A stretch of DNA of 64,000 bases from Owenweeksia sp964619125 (GCA_964619125.1 CAZUCA010000009.1:1-64000); one strand, 5' to 3'; shown: positions 52,143-61,661, counted from the first letter of the stretch. Made by a program: numbers and translations. Notes: generated by a model not told the origin, from the sequence alone.

Positions 52143-53291
52143 TTATTGTACAGCAGCGATAGTGTACACAGATCCGTTCATATTTTGGGCGGCATCACTG
52201 GCGAGCACAAAGCTGTTGCCATCGGCATCGGTCAGTACAGCCTGCCCTTCAGCGTTAGTGTTGATATTGTAGGCTACTCCGGCTTCTGAGGTGATGTTTC
52301 CACCGTTAGCCATTGACATCAGGTCGGCATTGCCGGCAAAGATGAAGTGATTGGCAATCTCAGATTTGTCGTCAGCTTCCAGCTCGGCCATGATGTCGGT
52401 CATGGTAGCGCTGCTAATGCTGAGCAAGTCATTCATGGTTACCACAGCCAGGGCTTCTACGGTGGTGCTTACCTGCAAGGCAGCGAGCAGGGCGGCTTCC
52501 TCCGAGTCACTCAGGAGGTTTTCGAGGTCATCGATATCCAGAGCGTTCTTCAGATATACGTTCAGGGCAGCTTCCATAGAGGCATTGTTAGCCAGCAATA
52601 CCGTGGTTTGCTCAGCTTCACTGGCCAGGCGATCGGCGATTGAAGCCTCGGCCTCGTTCACGATGCTTACAAAAAGCTCACTGTTAGCTTCTGACTCAGT
52701 ATCTTCCACCTGGTCCAGGTTAGTCTGGGCGCTAAGAGTTCCGTTAATTTCAATAACGGCGCCATTGCTCGCTTCAATTACCTCACCTACAGTGCTGGCA
52801 CCGTTTTCATCGGCGCCATTAAGGCGAAGACTGCTGCTGCCCTCTTTTTCGACCAGGATGGTAAGTTTGGCATCGCTTTCTCCGGCTGCATAAGTTTCAG
52901 CATTGCCGTTGCTGAAGCTGTCATAGTTAAAACGACCGTTAAGGGCGTGGTACATCACCATGTCAGCAAAGGCCTCTTCACCCATTTTGGCCTCCAGTTC
53001 ACTCATGGAGCTTACGTTGGATTCCTGAAAAAGCGCATTAAAAGCAGCGTTGTTGGCAGCAAATAAGGTGATGTTGGCATCGGTATTACTGAAGAATTCA
53101 GATTGCTCCGACTCAACCACCGCCTCATTCATCATGCTAAAGCGCGCTTCGGCCTCAAGAGTTTGTTTTACGGTTGATTTGTTGTTGTTCGGGTTTTGCT
53201 TGTTGTCGTCCCCTTCTTTTTGACAAGCGGTAGAAACAATAGCTCCACTCATCACCAGCATTGGTAGGATTTTTCTCACGTTAATTTTCAT
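52143..53291 (-). CDS. fasciclin-domain lipoprotein
   Basis: The 382-residue protein has a lipobox ending VSTAC (C23), an Asn-rich linker, and two FAS1-like domains (about 40-180 and 190-380). The first shows TLFAANNAAFNAL and MVMYHALNGRF, and the second VLLANNASMEAAL with a late YNINTNAEGQAVLTD. FAS1 domains act in adhesion or matrix binding. The protein is acidic and probably surface-exposed. The region 53292-53567 upstream carries no gene. Confidence 0.9.
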   Translation of the reverse strand: MKINVRKILPMLVMSGAIVSTACQKEGDDNKQNPNNNKSTVKQTLEAEARFSMMNEAVVESEQSEFFSNTDANITLFAANNAAFNALFQESNVSSMSELEAKMGEEAFADMVMYHALNGRFNYDSFSNGNAETYAAGESDAKLTILVEKEGSSSLRLNGADENGASTVGEVIEASNGAVIEINGTLSAQTNLDQVEDTESEANSELFVSIVNEAEASIADRLASEAEQTTVLLANNASMEAALNVYLKNALDIDDLENLLSDSEEAALLAALQVSTTVEALAVVTMNDLLSISSATMTDIMAELEADDKSEIANHFIFAGNADLMSMANGGNITSEAGVAYNINTNAEGQAVLTDADGNSFVLASDAAQNMNGSVYTIAAVQ

Positions 53292-53567
53292 AGTTGTGAT
53301 TTTAGGTTAGCATTATTGTGTTATCAGGGCTAACGAAACAAACCGGCCAAAGCGTTGGGTTTTTATTGAGAAAAATCGAAAGTGCGTGCGGGAGGCTTAG
53401 CCTAACTTGCAGAGTGTCAGAAAAATGAGGTGTAGGAAAAATCCGGTAAAAAAATTAGGACCTGAAGCAGCGAGCAGGTAATAAATGCAAAATTCACTTC
53501 GTTTTGGCACGGGGTGGTTTCCCAAAATGGAAAGATGGAGGCACTAAAGAAGTGATGGGCAGGGACA

Positions 53568-54941
53568 TCAGCCAAAGAGGTGCTGGAAAACTTCCTCAAT
53601 CTTACCGCATTGCACCACCTTAATAGCGTAATCCTGTTTGCCGAGTTTGCTGTGAGAGGAGATGAAAATCTCCTCAAAGCCCAGCTTCTGAGCTTCATTA
53701 ATGCGCTGATCGATACGGCTCACCGGGCGTATTTCGCCACTGAGACCTACCTCGGCAGCAAAGCATTGCCTAGGCGCCAAGGCTATGTCCTCATTGCTCG
53801 ACAGGATGGCAGCCACCACCGCCAGGTCAATGGCAGGGTCGTCTACCCGGATACCGCCGGTAATATTCAAAAACACATCTTTACTGGCCAGGCGAAAGCC
53901 ACAGCGCTTTTCGAGCACCGCCAGCAACATATTGAGGCGGCGCACGTCGTAGCCGGTGGTACTGCGCTGGGGAGTGCCATAAACAGCGGTACTGGCCAGT
54001 GCCTGTATTTCGATGAGCATGGGGCGGATGCCCTCCAGGGTGGCGGCCACCGCATTGCCACTCAGATCCTCATCTTTGCGCGACAGCAAAATTTCGCTGG
54101 GGTTACTTACCTCGCGCAGGCCTTCCCCTACCATTTCGTAGATACCCAACTCGGCGGTGGAGCCAAAGCGGTTTTTGGAGGCCCGCAGCAAACGGTATAC
54201 ATGGTGCCGGTCACCTTCAAACTGAAGGACGGTGTCTACCATATGCTCCAGAATCTTAGGTCCGGCGATATGGCCTTCTTTGGTAATATGGCCGATCAGG
54301 AAGATGGGGGTGTCGGTTTCCTTGGCAAACTGAATCAACTCGGCTGCGCACTGTCTGATCTGAGACACGCTGCCAGGGGCGGAGTCGATCAGCTGTGAAG
54401 ACAGGGTTTGAATACTGTCAATTATCACCATAGCCGGTTCTGACAGTTCTATTTGCTTAAAGATTTCCTGGGTATTGGTGGCGGTAAGCAGATAACACTC
54501 TTTGTTTTTTATACCAATGCGCTGTGCCCGTAGCTGCACTTGCTGCTCACTCTCCTCCCCACTAACATAAAGGCATTTGAGCTTTTGTTGCAGGGCCATT
54601 TGCAGCATGAGGGTACTTTTGCCAATGCCAGGCTCACCACCGATAAGGGTAACCGAACCCGATACCAGTCCGCCCCCAAGTACGCGATCGAGCTCCTGGT
54701 CGTGCGTGCTCATGCGCTGTGTGGCTTCCACCCTGATGTCGCTAACCGCCCGCACTTTTGAAGGGGTTACACTGTGCGTACTGCCACTGCTGCGCCAGTT
54801 TACAGAAGAGGAGGCACTTTGATCCACCACTTCCTCCACAATGGTATTCCACTCGCCACAGCGGTTGCATTGCCCCATCCATTTGCTGTGCTGGGCGCCG
54901 CAGTTCTGGCAATAAAAGGTGGATTTAGCCTTTTTGGCCAT
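53568..54941 (-). CDS. radA: DNA repair protein RadA
   Basis: The 457-residue RecA-like ATPase helps branch migration in recombination repair. It has an N-terminal zinc finger (C11, C14, C25, C28), Walker A GEPGIGKST (about 102-110), the RadA-specific KNRFG motif, and a C-terminal Lon-protease-like domain. It is the last gene of an operon with panC, panD, a flippase-like membrane protein and a small unknown protein; the gap to that unknown gene is three bases. Confidence 0.96.
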   Translation of the reverse strand: MAKKAKSTFYCQNCGAQHSKWMGQCNRCGEWNTIVEEVVDQSASSSVNWRSSGSTHSVTPSKVRAVSDIRVEATQRMSTHDQELDRVLGGGLVSGSVTLIGGEPGIGKSTLMLQMALQQKLKCLYVSGEESEQQVQLRAQRIGIKNKECYLLTATNTQEIFKQIELSEPAMVIIDSIQTLSSQLIDSAPGSVSQIRQCAAELIQFAKETDTPIFLIGHITKEGHIAGPKILEHMVDTVLQFEGDRHHVYRLLRASKNRFGSTAELGIYEMVGEGLREVSNPSEILLSRKDEDLSGNAVAATLEGIRPMLIEIQALASTAVYGTPQRSTTGYDVRRLNMLLAVLEKRCGFRLASKDVFLNITGGIRVDDPAIDLAVVAAILSSNEDIALAPRQCFAAEVGLSGEIRPVSRIDQRINEAQKLGFEEIFISSHSKLGKQDYAIKVVQCGKIEEVFQHLFG

Positions 54942-54944
54942 GGC

Positions 54945-55265
54945 TTATACCTTTAGATCAAGCTCAGGCTGCAGGGAGGCGAGAAAATCCTCGCTGTTAT
55001 CCTGGTAAAAGTGGATGGCATCGATCAGTTCGGAATGGCACCAAAGCAGGCTGTGCTCACGTGCACTTTCAGGCAGCAGGGCAATAAGGCGTTCGCATTG
55101 CTCGCGGGCGGCGCTGAGCTTTTTGAGATTGCTAAGGCTGGGGGTGCTGTCAGTGATGGTTGCCGCCCCCACATTATTGCCGGCCAGGCGCCAAACATTG
55201 GCGAGCCTCAGCAGGTCATCGGCGGGTTGAACTTTACTCTCCAGTAGTTCCAGGAATGTCTTCAT
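54945..55265 (-). CDS. small protein of unknown function in the panC-radA operon
   Basis: This 106-residue, helical, soluble protein is not one I recognise. It begins MKTFLELLESK at an ATG at 55265, 32 bases inside the end of the upstream membrane-protein gene, and ends three bases before radA. The tight packing supports a real, translationally coupled gene. It has two cysteines and no catalytic motif. Confidence 0.75.
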   Translation of the reverse strand: MKTFLELLESKVQPADDLLRLANVWRLAGNNVGAATITDSTPSLSNLKKLSAAREQCERLIALLPESAREHSLLWCHSELIDAIHFYQDNSEDFLASLQPELDLKV

Positions 55266-56259
55266 AAACTTTCTTTTTTGTGCGGTGGCGGTAGAGGGCT
55301 GCAAAGCCCAGCAAGCCGGCTACCACGGTCATTACCATCTGTCCGGTGTGTACCAGGGTGGCAAAACTAACACCGTCATCCGAGGCCACACCCAGTATCC
55401 CCAGCCCCACCATTACCAGGTAGTGATAGGCGCCAATACCGCCGGGAGTGGGAACCACCATACCCATGCCGGCAACAATCATCACAAATAAACCATCGGT
55501 GGCAGTGAGCTGCTCGGTAGCGGGCAGGGCAAAAATGCAGACATACACCATCAGGTAATACATCAGCCAGATAAACAAGGTGTGCAGTATAAAGAGTCCT
55601 TTGGAGCGCAGGCTCAGAATGGAGCGCAGACCCTCTTTGATGCCGTACCAGAAGTTGCGCACTTTGTGGTAACCGGGCAGGTTCACAAAGCGGTGGCGCA
55701 AAAAGTAGGCGGCAATAAAGAGCCCCAGGCCGCAGGCGGCAATTATAAGTTTAATGGCGGTGGAAATACCTTCGTCGGCTTTTTGGTTGGAGGCCATGGT
55801 AGTGCTGAGAAATTCCATCAACTCCTCAAACTTTAGTATAAAGGTAAGCCCTACCAGCAGCAGCAACATCAGGAAGTCAATAACGCGCTCGAGGATAACG
55901 GTGCCAAAGAGGCGGTCAACCGGGATTTGGTCACTTTTGCTGAGGGCGGTACAGCGGGCCAGCTCACCGGCGCGGGGTACCAGGATGTTTGAGAGGTAGC
56001 CAATACTCACTGAATGAATGGCATTCCAGGTATGGGGTTTTTTACCCAGGGGTTCTAAAAGCAATACCGCCCGCATGCCACGGCTGATAAAGGCCAGGTA
56101 ACCCATAATAATGGACAGCAGCACATAGCCGTACTTGGCGCCTTTAAAGTCAGCGATCAGTTTTTCAAATTCGGTATTGCGGAATGCGAGGTAAAAGAGC
56201 ACCGCACCGATGCTGATAAACAGCAGGTATTTAATTACACTCTGGACTCCGGAGTTCAA
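55234..56259 (-). CDS. lysylphosphatidylglycerol synthase-type transmembrane protein (flippase-like)
   Basis: The 341-residue membrane protein has about eight helices of the LPG_synthase_TM/UPF0104 family. Recognisable landmarks are FISRGMRAVLLLEPLG, then SIGYLSNILVPRAGELARC, the VILERVIDFLMLLL helix and GGIGAYHYLVMVGLG near the C-terminus. It contains only the membrane half of MprF-like proteins, with no aminoacyl-transfer domain, so lipid transport or a related function is likely. The start is taken as TTG 56259, four bases before the panD stop; a longer frame would overlap panD and lacks family similarity. Confidence 0.88.
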   Translation of the reverse strand: MNSGVQSVIKYLLFISIGAVLFYLAFRNTEFEKLIADFKGAKYGYVLLSIIMGYLAFISRGMRAVLLLEPLGKKPHTWNAIHSVSIGYLSNILVPRAGELARCTALSKSDQIPVDRLFGTVILERVIDFLMLLLLVGLTFILKFEELMEFLSTTMASNQKADEGISTAIKLIIAACGLGLFIAAYFLRHRFVNLPGYHKVRNFWYGIKEGLRSILSLRSKGLFILHTLFIWLMYYLMVYVCIFALPATEQLTATDGLFVMIVAGMGMVVPTPGGIGAYHYLVMVGLGILGVASDDGVSFATLVHTGQMVMTVVAGLLGFAALYRHRTKKKVYEDIPGTTGE

Positions 56260-56263
56260 GATC

Positions 56264-56614
56264 TTAATGTAAGCGATTTGTATTTTCTTCGGGGAAAATG
56301 ACGGTGGGCCTGAACTTTTTTGCCTGTTCAACCTCCAAAAGCGCGTAGGAGATAATAATAATGATATCGCCAGGCTGCACCCTTCGGGCTGCCGGACCAT
56401 TCATGGTAATCTCACCACTTCCCCTTTCCCCTTTGATCACATAGGTTTCCAGTCTTTCACCATTGTTGATATTGACAATGGATACCTTCTCACCTTCAAT
56501 AATGCTGGCGGCGTCCATTAAATCTTCATCAACGGTAATGCTACCGATATAATTGAGGTCAGCACCGGTGATTTTTACCCTGTGAATCTTTGATTTCAGT
56601 ACCTCTATTTGCAT
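56264..56614 (-). CDS. panD: aspartate 1-decarboxylase
   Basis: The 116-residue enzyme makes beta-alanine for pantothenate. It is a pyruvoyl enzyme: the self-cleavage site is G24-S25 (NYIGSITVDE), which yields the pyruvoyl group on the alpha chain. The catalytic K9/H11 region (LKSKIHRVKIT) and the GERLETYVI stretch are present. It lies 15 bases downstream of panC in the same operon. Confidence 0.96.
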   Translation of the reverse strand: MQIEVLKSKIHRVKITGADLNYIGSITVDEDLMDAASIIEGEKVSIVNINNGERLETYVIKGERGSGEITMNGPAARRVQPGDIIIIISYALLEVEQAKKFRPTVIFPEENTNRLH

Positions 56615-56629
56615 GGCCGCAAAAGTACT

Positions 56630-57472
56630 TTAAAATAATTGGATGTTATCGATAAGTCTAACTCCCCCAATGTGTCCCGCCACAAAGATGCGCGCATGCT
56701 TTGCGTCCGTCCACTCATTGATGAGCCTGAGATTGTCGCTGTCAACCACCGCTACGTACTCGGGCTTTACCGGTGATTTTTCCAGGCGGTCGCTCACATG
56801 GGTTTGAATGGCGGCAGGTGAGAGTTGGTCGTAATTGTTTTTGGCCCAGCTCAGGGCTTCGTAAATGGCCAGGGCATCCCTTTGTTCTTCTTCACTGAGA
56901 CGTTGATTGCGGCTGCTAAGGGCCAGTCCGCCCGGGCTGCGTTCAACGGGATGTGATACAATTTCGATGTTAAAATTGCACTGGCGGGCCAGGTGACGGA
57001 TAATGAGCAGTTGCTGATAATCTTTTTCACCAAAATAAGCCCGCTCTGGTTCTACTATTTCAAAGAAGCGGGCTACCACGGTGGCTACGCCGTCAAAGTG
57101 GCCGGGGCGGTGATTGCCCTCCATACCTTCGTCAAATCCCCCGAGGTCATAGTGCTGGCTGCTTACTTCCTCAGGATAGAGGTCGTCCACCTCGGGCAGG
57201 TAGGCAATGTCCACCCCTGCCTCTTCCAGCATTTTAAGGTCGGCATCAGGGGTGCGGGGATATTTTTCCAGGTCATCGGCGTTGTTGAACTGGGTGGGGT
57301 TTACAAAAATACTGACCACCACCAGGTCGTTTTCGCGTAATGCGTGGCGCACCAATGAGATATGGCCGCGATGTAATGAGCCCATCGTAGGCACAAAACC
57401 CAGCGATTTACCGGCCGCCCGCAGCTCCTGTAAATGGGGGCGAAGCTCGGAAGAATACTTAAATACCTGCAT
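56630..57472 (-). CDS. panC: pantothenate synthetase
   Basis: The 280-residue enzyme joins pantoate and beta-alanine with ATP. The nucleotide motif is PTMGSLHRGHISL (HxGH at 34-37) and the second signature ALSSRNQRL is present late in the protein. panD follows, so the operon supplies both beta-alanine and its condensation. A -7 element at 57494-57501 lies upstream. The divergent neighbour is the glycogen-synthase-like gene. Confidence 0.96.
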   Translation of the reverse strand: MQVFKYSSELRPHLQELRAAGKSLGFVPTMGSLHRGHISLVRHALRENDLVVVSIFVNPTQFNNADDLEKYPRTPDADLKMLEEAGVDIAYLPEVDDLYPEEVSSQHYDLGGFDEGMEGNHRPGHFDGVATVVARFFEIVEPERAYFGEKDYQQLLIIRHLARQCNFNIEIVSHPVERSPGGLALSSRNQRLSEEEQRDALAIYEALSWAKNNYDQLSPAAIQTHVSDRLEKSPVKPEYVAVVDSDNLRLINEWTDAKHARIFVAGHIGGVRLIDNIQLF

Positions 57473-57493
57473 GAGATATTAAAAATTGGAGCG

Positions 57494-57501
57494 CAAAGCT
57501 A
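57494..57501 (-). promoter_or_regulatory. -7 promoter element of the panC operon
   Basis: The minus strand reads TAGCTTTG, an exact TAnnTTTG match, 21 bases before the panC ATG. The divergent gene has a near match, TAATTTCG, at 57534-57541. Confidence 0.55.
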
Positions 57502-57571
57502 TTATTATTGGTTGAAAAATAGCGTAAAAAGTGGTAATTTCGCGGTTTGATTATCAAAGAACGAAAGCCTA

Positions 57572-58387
57572 ATGGACAGTAAGAGAATACTCTATGTAAG
57601 TCAGGAAATCCACCCCTATCTTCCCGAAAACGAAATCTCGAAGCCCTCTCTTCAGCTCCCTCGCAAGATGAACGAAAAAGGTCATCAGGTAAGGGTTTTT
57701 ATGCCGAGATACGGGTTGATCAATGAGCGCCGTCACCAGTTGCACGAAGTGATTCGCCTCAGTGGTATCAATATCATCGTCAATGATATGGACCAGCCGC
57801 TCATCATCAAGGTGGCTTCTGTGCCACAGGCCCGTATGCAGGTATACTTTATTGACAATGAGGAATACTTCAAGCGCAAAGCTACCTTCTTTGACGAAGA
57901 TGGTAATTTTTTCAGTGATAACGATCAGCGCGCCATATTTTTCTGTCGCGGGGTGATTGAAACGGTTAAGAAACTGGGATGGTCACCGGATATTATTCAC
58001 TGTCACGGATGGATGGCGAGCTTTTTGCCGCTCTACCTGAAGAAGTTCCATTACGACGATCCTTTGTTTGCTGACAGCAAACTGGTACTCTCGGTTTACG
58101 AGCCCGGCGATACCATGATGCCTGATACGCTCACCGAAAACCTTAAGTTTGACGGCATTAATGGTGAGGATATTAAAAAATATGAAGATGTGGATTTGGC
58201 GGCCACTTATGCGGCCGGTGCTGGCTATTGCGATGCCGCTGTAATCGGTAGCGACAATGTTCCTGCTGATTTGCAAGAAAAAGTAAAAAGCAACGTTGAT
58301 AATTTCCTCGACTTCAAAGGCGATGATTATGTGGAAGCGGTACACGAGCTCTACAAAAGCCTTTTCGTAGAGGAAGAAGTAGCTTAA
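57572..58387 (+). CDS. glycogen/starch synthase-like protein, N-terminal domain only
   Basis: The 271-residue protein matches the N-terminal (GT5, Glyco_transf_5) half of glycogen synthase: KRILYVSQEIHPYLPENEIS, the VRVFMPRYGLINERR stretch and DIIHCHGWMASFLPLYL. The C-terminal GT1 half that binds ADP-glucose in the usual two-domain enzyme of about 480 residues is absent, and the gene ends cleanly at 58387, so it is not an accidental truncation at a contig edge. Short versions next to panC and glmS are a recurrent Bacteroidota arrangement. It probably does not make glycogen alone; function unknown. Confidence 0.87.
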   Translation: MDSKRILYVSQEIHPYLPENEISKPSLQLPRKMNEKGHQVRVFMPRYGLINERRHQLHEVIRLSGINIIVNDMDQPLIIKVASVPQARMQVYFIDNEEYFKRKATFFDEDGNFFSDNDQRAIFFCRGVIETVKKLGWSPDIIHCHGWMASFLPLYLKKFHYDDPLFADSKLVLSVYEPGDTMMPDTLTENLKFDGINGEDIKKYEDVDLAATYAAGAGYCDAAVIGSDNVPADLQEKVKSNVDNFLDFKGDDYVEAVHELYKSLFVEEEVA

Positions 58388-58395
58388 AAATCTTT

Positions 58396-59757
58396 ATGAG
58401 AATACTTAATGTACTTAATTGGAAGCGAGCCATTGTTTTAATGGCTCCTTTCATTTTTATGGCTTGCGAAAAGCCCAACGAAGGCCTGGGCTTCGAACAG
58501 GTTATCGGCGGTTCCGCCGAGGTGGGTAAGCTCGAGTTTCCGGTGCGCACCTATACGGTTCCGGTGGATAGCCAGGTGGTGGCGCTGAGCTACAATGATC
58601 AGTTTGCCCTCCAGGTGCGCTACAGTGGTATCAGGATGGTAGGCTCTTATATCGATCCCTATTTCGGTAAGGCCGAGTCGGCGATTGTTGGTGAAATTGT
58701 GCCTGAGGACCTGGATGTAAACTTTGGCGAAAACCCCAAGGTGGACTCGGTACGCCTGTACTTCCGCTACCGGGGTGCCTATGGCGATACCAGCAAGCCT
58801 ATGAGCATTGCCGTACATCAATTGGCCGAGCAGCTCAGCCGCGATACCATTTTTTACAGCAGCTTCCGCCCCGCCCTTGGTGACAAGATTGGTGGTAAGG
58901 AGAATTTTATCCCCAGGCCCAATAGCCTGGTGACCATAAACGGACTGCTCACCAATCCTACCCTAAGCATTCCCATTGACACTACATTTATTAAGAATAC
59001 CCTGGTGGATAAAGGTGACGGCACTTTTGATGCCTTTAGCAGCACCATTAAATTCCTGGAGTACTTCAAAGGGCTTTACGTGAGTGCCACTAGTGAAGAT
59101 GGCTCCATCCTCTACCTCGATCCTGCCAACAGTAACTCCAGGATGGTGATCTACTACCAAAATGAGGAGCAGGACAGCCTGGTTTATTCCTATACTTTCA
59201 ACCAGGAACGTACCGAGGTGCCGATGGTGTTTTCGGTATTTGGGCATGACTACAGCGGCGCTGCTTTTGACGCGGCCAATCCCGATAGTATAAATGGTGA
59301 AGAACGAATTTACATCCAGGCGATGGGTGGACCGGCCGGTATCCTCGAAATTCCCGGTCTCGATACTCTCGCCAACTCTGGTATGCTGGTTAATGAGGCC
59401 TATTTGAAAATTCACCGGAGCACCGGTGTGGCCAGCGGTCTGCCCATGCCGTCGAGGCTGGAGGTGCGCGAATACGTAAATGGCCTGCCCAGTGCTTACA
59501 TCCCCGATTTTCAGCCCAACTCCAATGGAACGATATTTGGCGATGGCGCCTATGTCTCCGAGGAGCTGCGGCAGGGAAATTATCGTTTTGAACTGACCCG
59601 CTATGTGTTTGACGTGCTAAATGGTGCCGAGCCAAAAAGCCTGGCGGTTATCCCCGTGATACGTACCACCACTGCACGGCGAGTAATTCTGGAGGGTGGC
59701 TTAAGTGACAGCCATCCGGTAACATTAACCTTATATTATACCAAATCTGAAGACTAG
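58396..59757 (+). CDS. DUF4270 family lipoprotein
   Basis: The 453-residue protein has a lipobox ending FMAC (C24), and beyond it the DUF4270 pattern: GLGFEQVIGG, GSYIDPYFGKAESAIVGEI, VRLYFRYRGAYGDT, and a long strand-rich C-terminal part ending with RVILEGGLSD. DUF4270 is a Bacteroidota family of unknown function. The gene lies eight bases after the glycogen-synthase-like gene and three bases before glmS, so the three are co-transcribed. Confidence 0.9.
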   Translation: MRILNVLNWKRAIVLMAPFIFMACEKPNEGLGFEQVIGGSAEVGKLEFPVRTYTVPVDSQVVALSYNDQFALQVRYSGIRMVGSYIDPYFGKAESAIVGEIVPEDLDVNFGENPKVDSVRLYFRYRGAYGDTSKPMSIAVHQLAEQLSRDTIFYSSFRPALGDKIGGKENFIPRPNSLVTINGLLTNPTLSIPIDTTFIKNTLVDKGDGTFDAFSSTIKFLEYFKGLYVSATSEDGSILYLDPANSNSRMVIYYQNEEQDSLVYSYTFNQERTEVPMVFSVFGHDYSGAAFDAANPDSINGEERIYIQAMGGPAGILEIPGLDTLANSGMLVNEAYLKIHRSTGVASGLPMPSRLEVREYVNGLPSAYIPDFQPNSNGTIFGDGAYVSEELRQGNYRFELTRYVFDVLNGAEPKSLAVIPVIRTTTARRVILEGGLSDSHPVTLTLYYTKSED

Positions 59758-59760
59758 ACT

Positions 59761-61605
59761 ATGTGTGGAATTGTTGGTTATATCGGTGAGCGCAATGCCG
59801 TGCCCATCATCCTAAATGGACTGAAACGCCTGGAATACCGTGGCTACGATAGCGCCGGTATAGTGGTAAACGATAAAAACGAACTCCAGCTGGTTAAGTG
59901 CAAGGGCAAGGTAGCAGATCTTGAAGACCGCATTAACGGTTCCCTGGCCGCCGCCGGACTGGGTATCGGGCACACGCGCTGGGCTACTCACGGGGTGCCT
60001 AATGACGTAAATGCCCACCCGCATTACAGTAATTCGGGAAACCTGGTGATTATTCACAACGGTATTATCGAAAACTACTCCGCTATTAAGGAAGCGCTTA
60101 AAAAACGCGGCTATAGCTTCACCAGTGACACTGATACCGAAGTGTTGGTTAACCTCTTTGAGGACGTTCAGAAGGAAGAAAAGTGCTCACTTTTTGAAGC
60201 CATCCGCATTGCCCTTAACCAGGTGGTGGGTGCCTATGCCATTGCGGTGCTCGACAAGCGTGATACCGACAGTGTGGTAGTGGCCAAAAAAGGTAGTCCC
60301 TTGGTAGTGGGTATCGGTGATGACGAAACTTTTATTGCCAGCGATGCTACCCCTTTTATCGAGTACACTAAAAAGGTGATTTACCTCGAGGACGATGAAA
60401 TGGCGCTGATTGAGCGCAACGGCAATATCGATGTGCGCAGCATTACCCACAACGAAAGTGTGGATCCTTATATCCATCAGTTGCAGATGGATCTGGAAGC
60501 CATCGAAAAAGGGGGCTATGAGCATTTTATGCTCAAGGAAATTTTTGAGCAGCCCAAGTCCATTCGCGACACCCTGCGCGGTCGTCTATTGGCCGAGGAA
60601 GGAGTGATCCGTATGGCCGGTATTGAAGAATACCGCGAAAAATTTATCAATGCCAATAGAATCATCATTATTGGCTGTGGTACCTCATGGCACGCCGGTT
60701 TGGTGGCCGAGTACCTTTTTGAGGACCTCGCCCGCATTCCGGTGGAGGTGGAATACGCTTCGGAATTCCGCTACCGCAATCCGGTAATCAGTGAGAAGGA
60801 CGTGGTAATAGCCATTTCACAGTCAGGTGAAACCGCTGACACCCTGGCGGCGATAAAGCTGGCCAAGGAGAAGGGCGCTACCATTTTTGGTATTTGTAAT
60901 GTGGTGGGGTCATCCATTGCCCGCGAAACCCACGCCGGTGCTTATACTCATGCCGGACCTGAAATAGGGGTGGCCTCTACCAAGGCTTTTACTGCCCAGG
61001 TAGCGGTATTGTCACTTATTGCCATTTACCTGGCTAAGGAAAAGGCACTGATAGGACAAACCCGCTTCCGTCAGTTGCTAACCGAGCTCGATGCTATCCC
61101 CGGCAAGATTGAGCACATGCTTGAGACCGACGCGCAGACCAAATATATTTCATCCCTGTACAAGGATGCCAGTAACTTCCTTTACCTGGGGAGAGGCTAT
61201 AACTTTCCGGTAGCGCTGGAAGGGGCTCTTAAGCTTAAGGAGATCAGCTATATCCACGCTGAAGGTTATCCTGCGGCCGAAATGAAGCACGGACCGATTG
61301 CCCTGATCGACGAGAATATGCCGATAGTGGTGATTGCTCCTAAAAATGGACAATACGAAAAGATCGTAAGTAACATCCAGGAGGTGAAAGCCCGCAATGG
61401 TAAGGTGATCGCAGTGGTAAACCACGGTGATACCGAAATCGCGGCAATGGCCGATCACGTGATTGAATCAGAAGATACCCTGGAAGTGTTTAATCCGCTG
61501 GTCACCACTATCCCGCTGCAGCTGCTGAGCTACCATATTGCGGTACTGCGTGGCTGTAATGTGGATCAGCCCCGTAACCTGGCCAAGTCGGTTACGGTAG
61601 AATAG
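59761..61605 (+). CDS. glmS: glutamine-fructose-6-phosphate aminotransferase (isomerizing)
   Basis: The 614-residue enzyme makes glucosamine-6-phosphate, the first step toward cell-wall amino sugars. The N-terminal glutaminase has C2 (MCGIVGYIG), EYRGYDSAG and GHTRWATHG; two SIS domains follow (GCGTSWHAG and SQSGETADTL, then GRGYNFPVALEGALKLKE), and the typical C-terminus ends PRNLAKSVTVE. Length is typical. A strong terminator follows. No glmS ribozyme is seen, as the gene is within an operon three bases after DUF4270. Confidence 0.96.
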   Translation: MCGIVGYIGERNAVPIILNGLKRLEYRGYDSAGIVVNDKNELQLVKCKGKVADLEDRINGSLAAAGLGIGHTRWATHGVPNDVNAHPHYSNSGNLVIIHNGIIENYSAIKEALKKRGYSFTSDTDTEVLVNLFEDVQKEEKCSLFEAIRIALNQVVGAYAIAVLDKRDTDSVVVAKKGSPLVVGIGDDETFIASDATPFIEYTKKVIYLEDDEMALIERNGNIDVRSITHNESVDPYIHQLQMDLEAIEKGGYEHFMLKEIFEQPKSIRDTLRGRLLAEEGVIRMAGIEEYREKFINANRIIIIGCGTSWHAGLVAEYLFEDLARIPVEVEYASEFRYRNPVISEKDVVIAISQSGETADTLAAIKLAKEKGATIFGICNVVGSSIARETHAGAYTHAGPEIGVASTKAFTAQVAVLSLIAIYLAKEKALIGQTRFRQLLTELDAIPGKIEHMLETDAQTKYISSLYKDASNFLYLGRGYNFPVALEGALKLKEISYIHAEGYPAAEMKHGPIALIDENMPIVVIAPKNGQYEKIVSNIQEVKARNGKVIAVVNHGDTEIAAMADHVIESEDTLEVFNPLVTTIPLQLLSYHIAVLRGCNVDQPRNLAKSVTVE

Positions 61606-61628
61606 TAAGATTATTGAAAGCAATATAG

Positions 61629-61661
61629 AATCCTTCCCAATCGGGAGGGATTTTTTTTTTG
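61629..61661 (+). terminator. intrinsic terminator of glmS
   Basis: Stem AATCCTTCCC / GGGAGGGATT (one wobble pair; 61629-61638 and 61643-61652) followed by a run of T residues. Confidence 0.88.

Noticed and set aside
52351..52893. 180-codon open frame antisense to the fasciclin gene
   Set aside because: The translation is a low-complexity Ser/Ala-rich sequence mirroring the acidic FAS1 gene; the FAS1 motifs and lipobox are on the other strand.
53580..54398. 272-codon open frame antisense to radA
   Set aside because: radA on the minus strand has zinc finger, Walker A and KNRFG motifs; the opposite frame shows no domain.
59758..59761. glmS ribozyme before glmS
   Set aside because: There are only three bases between the DUF4270 stop and the glmS start, so no ribozyme leader is possible there.
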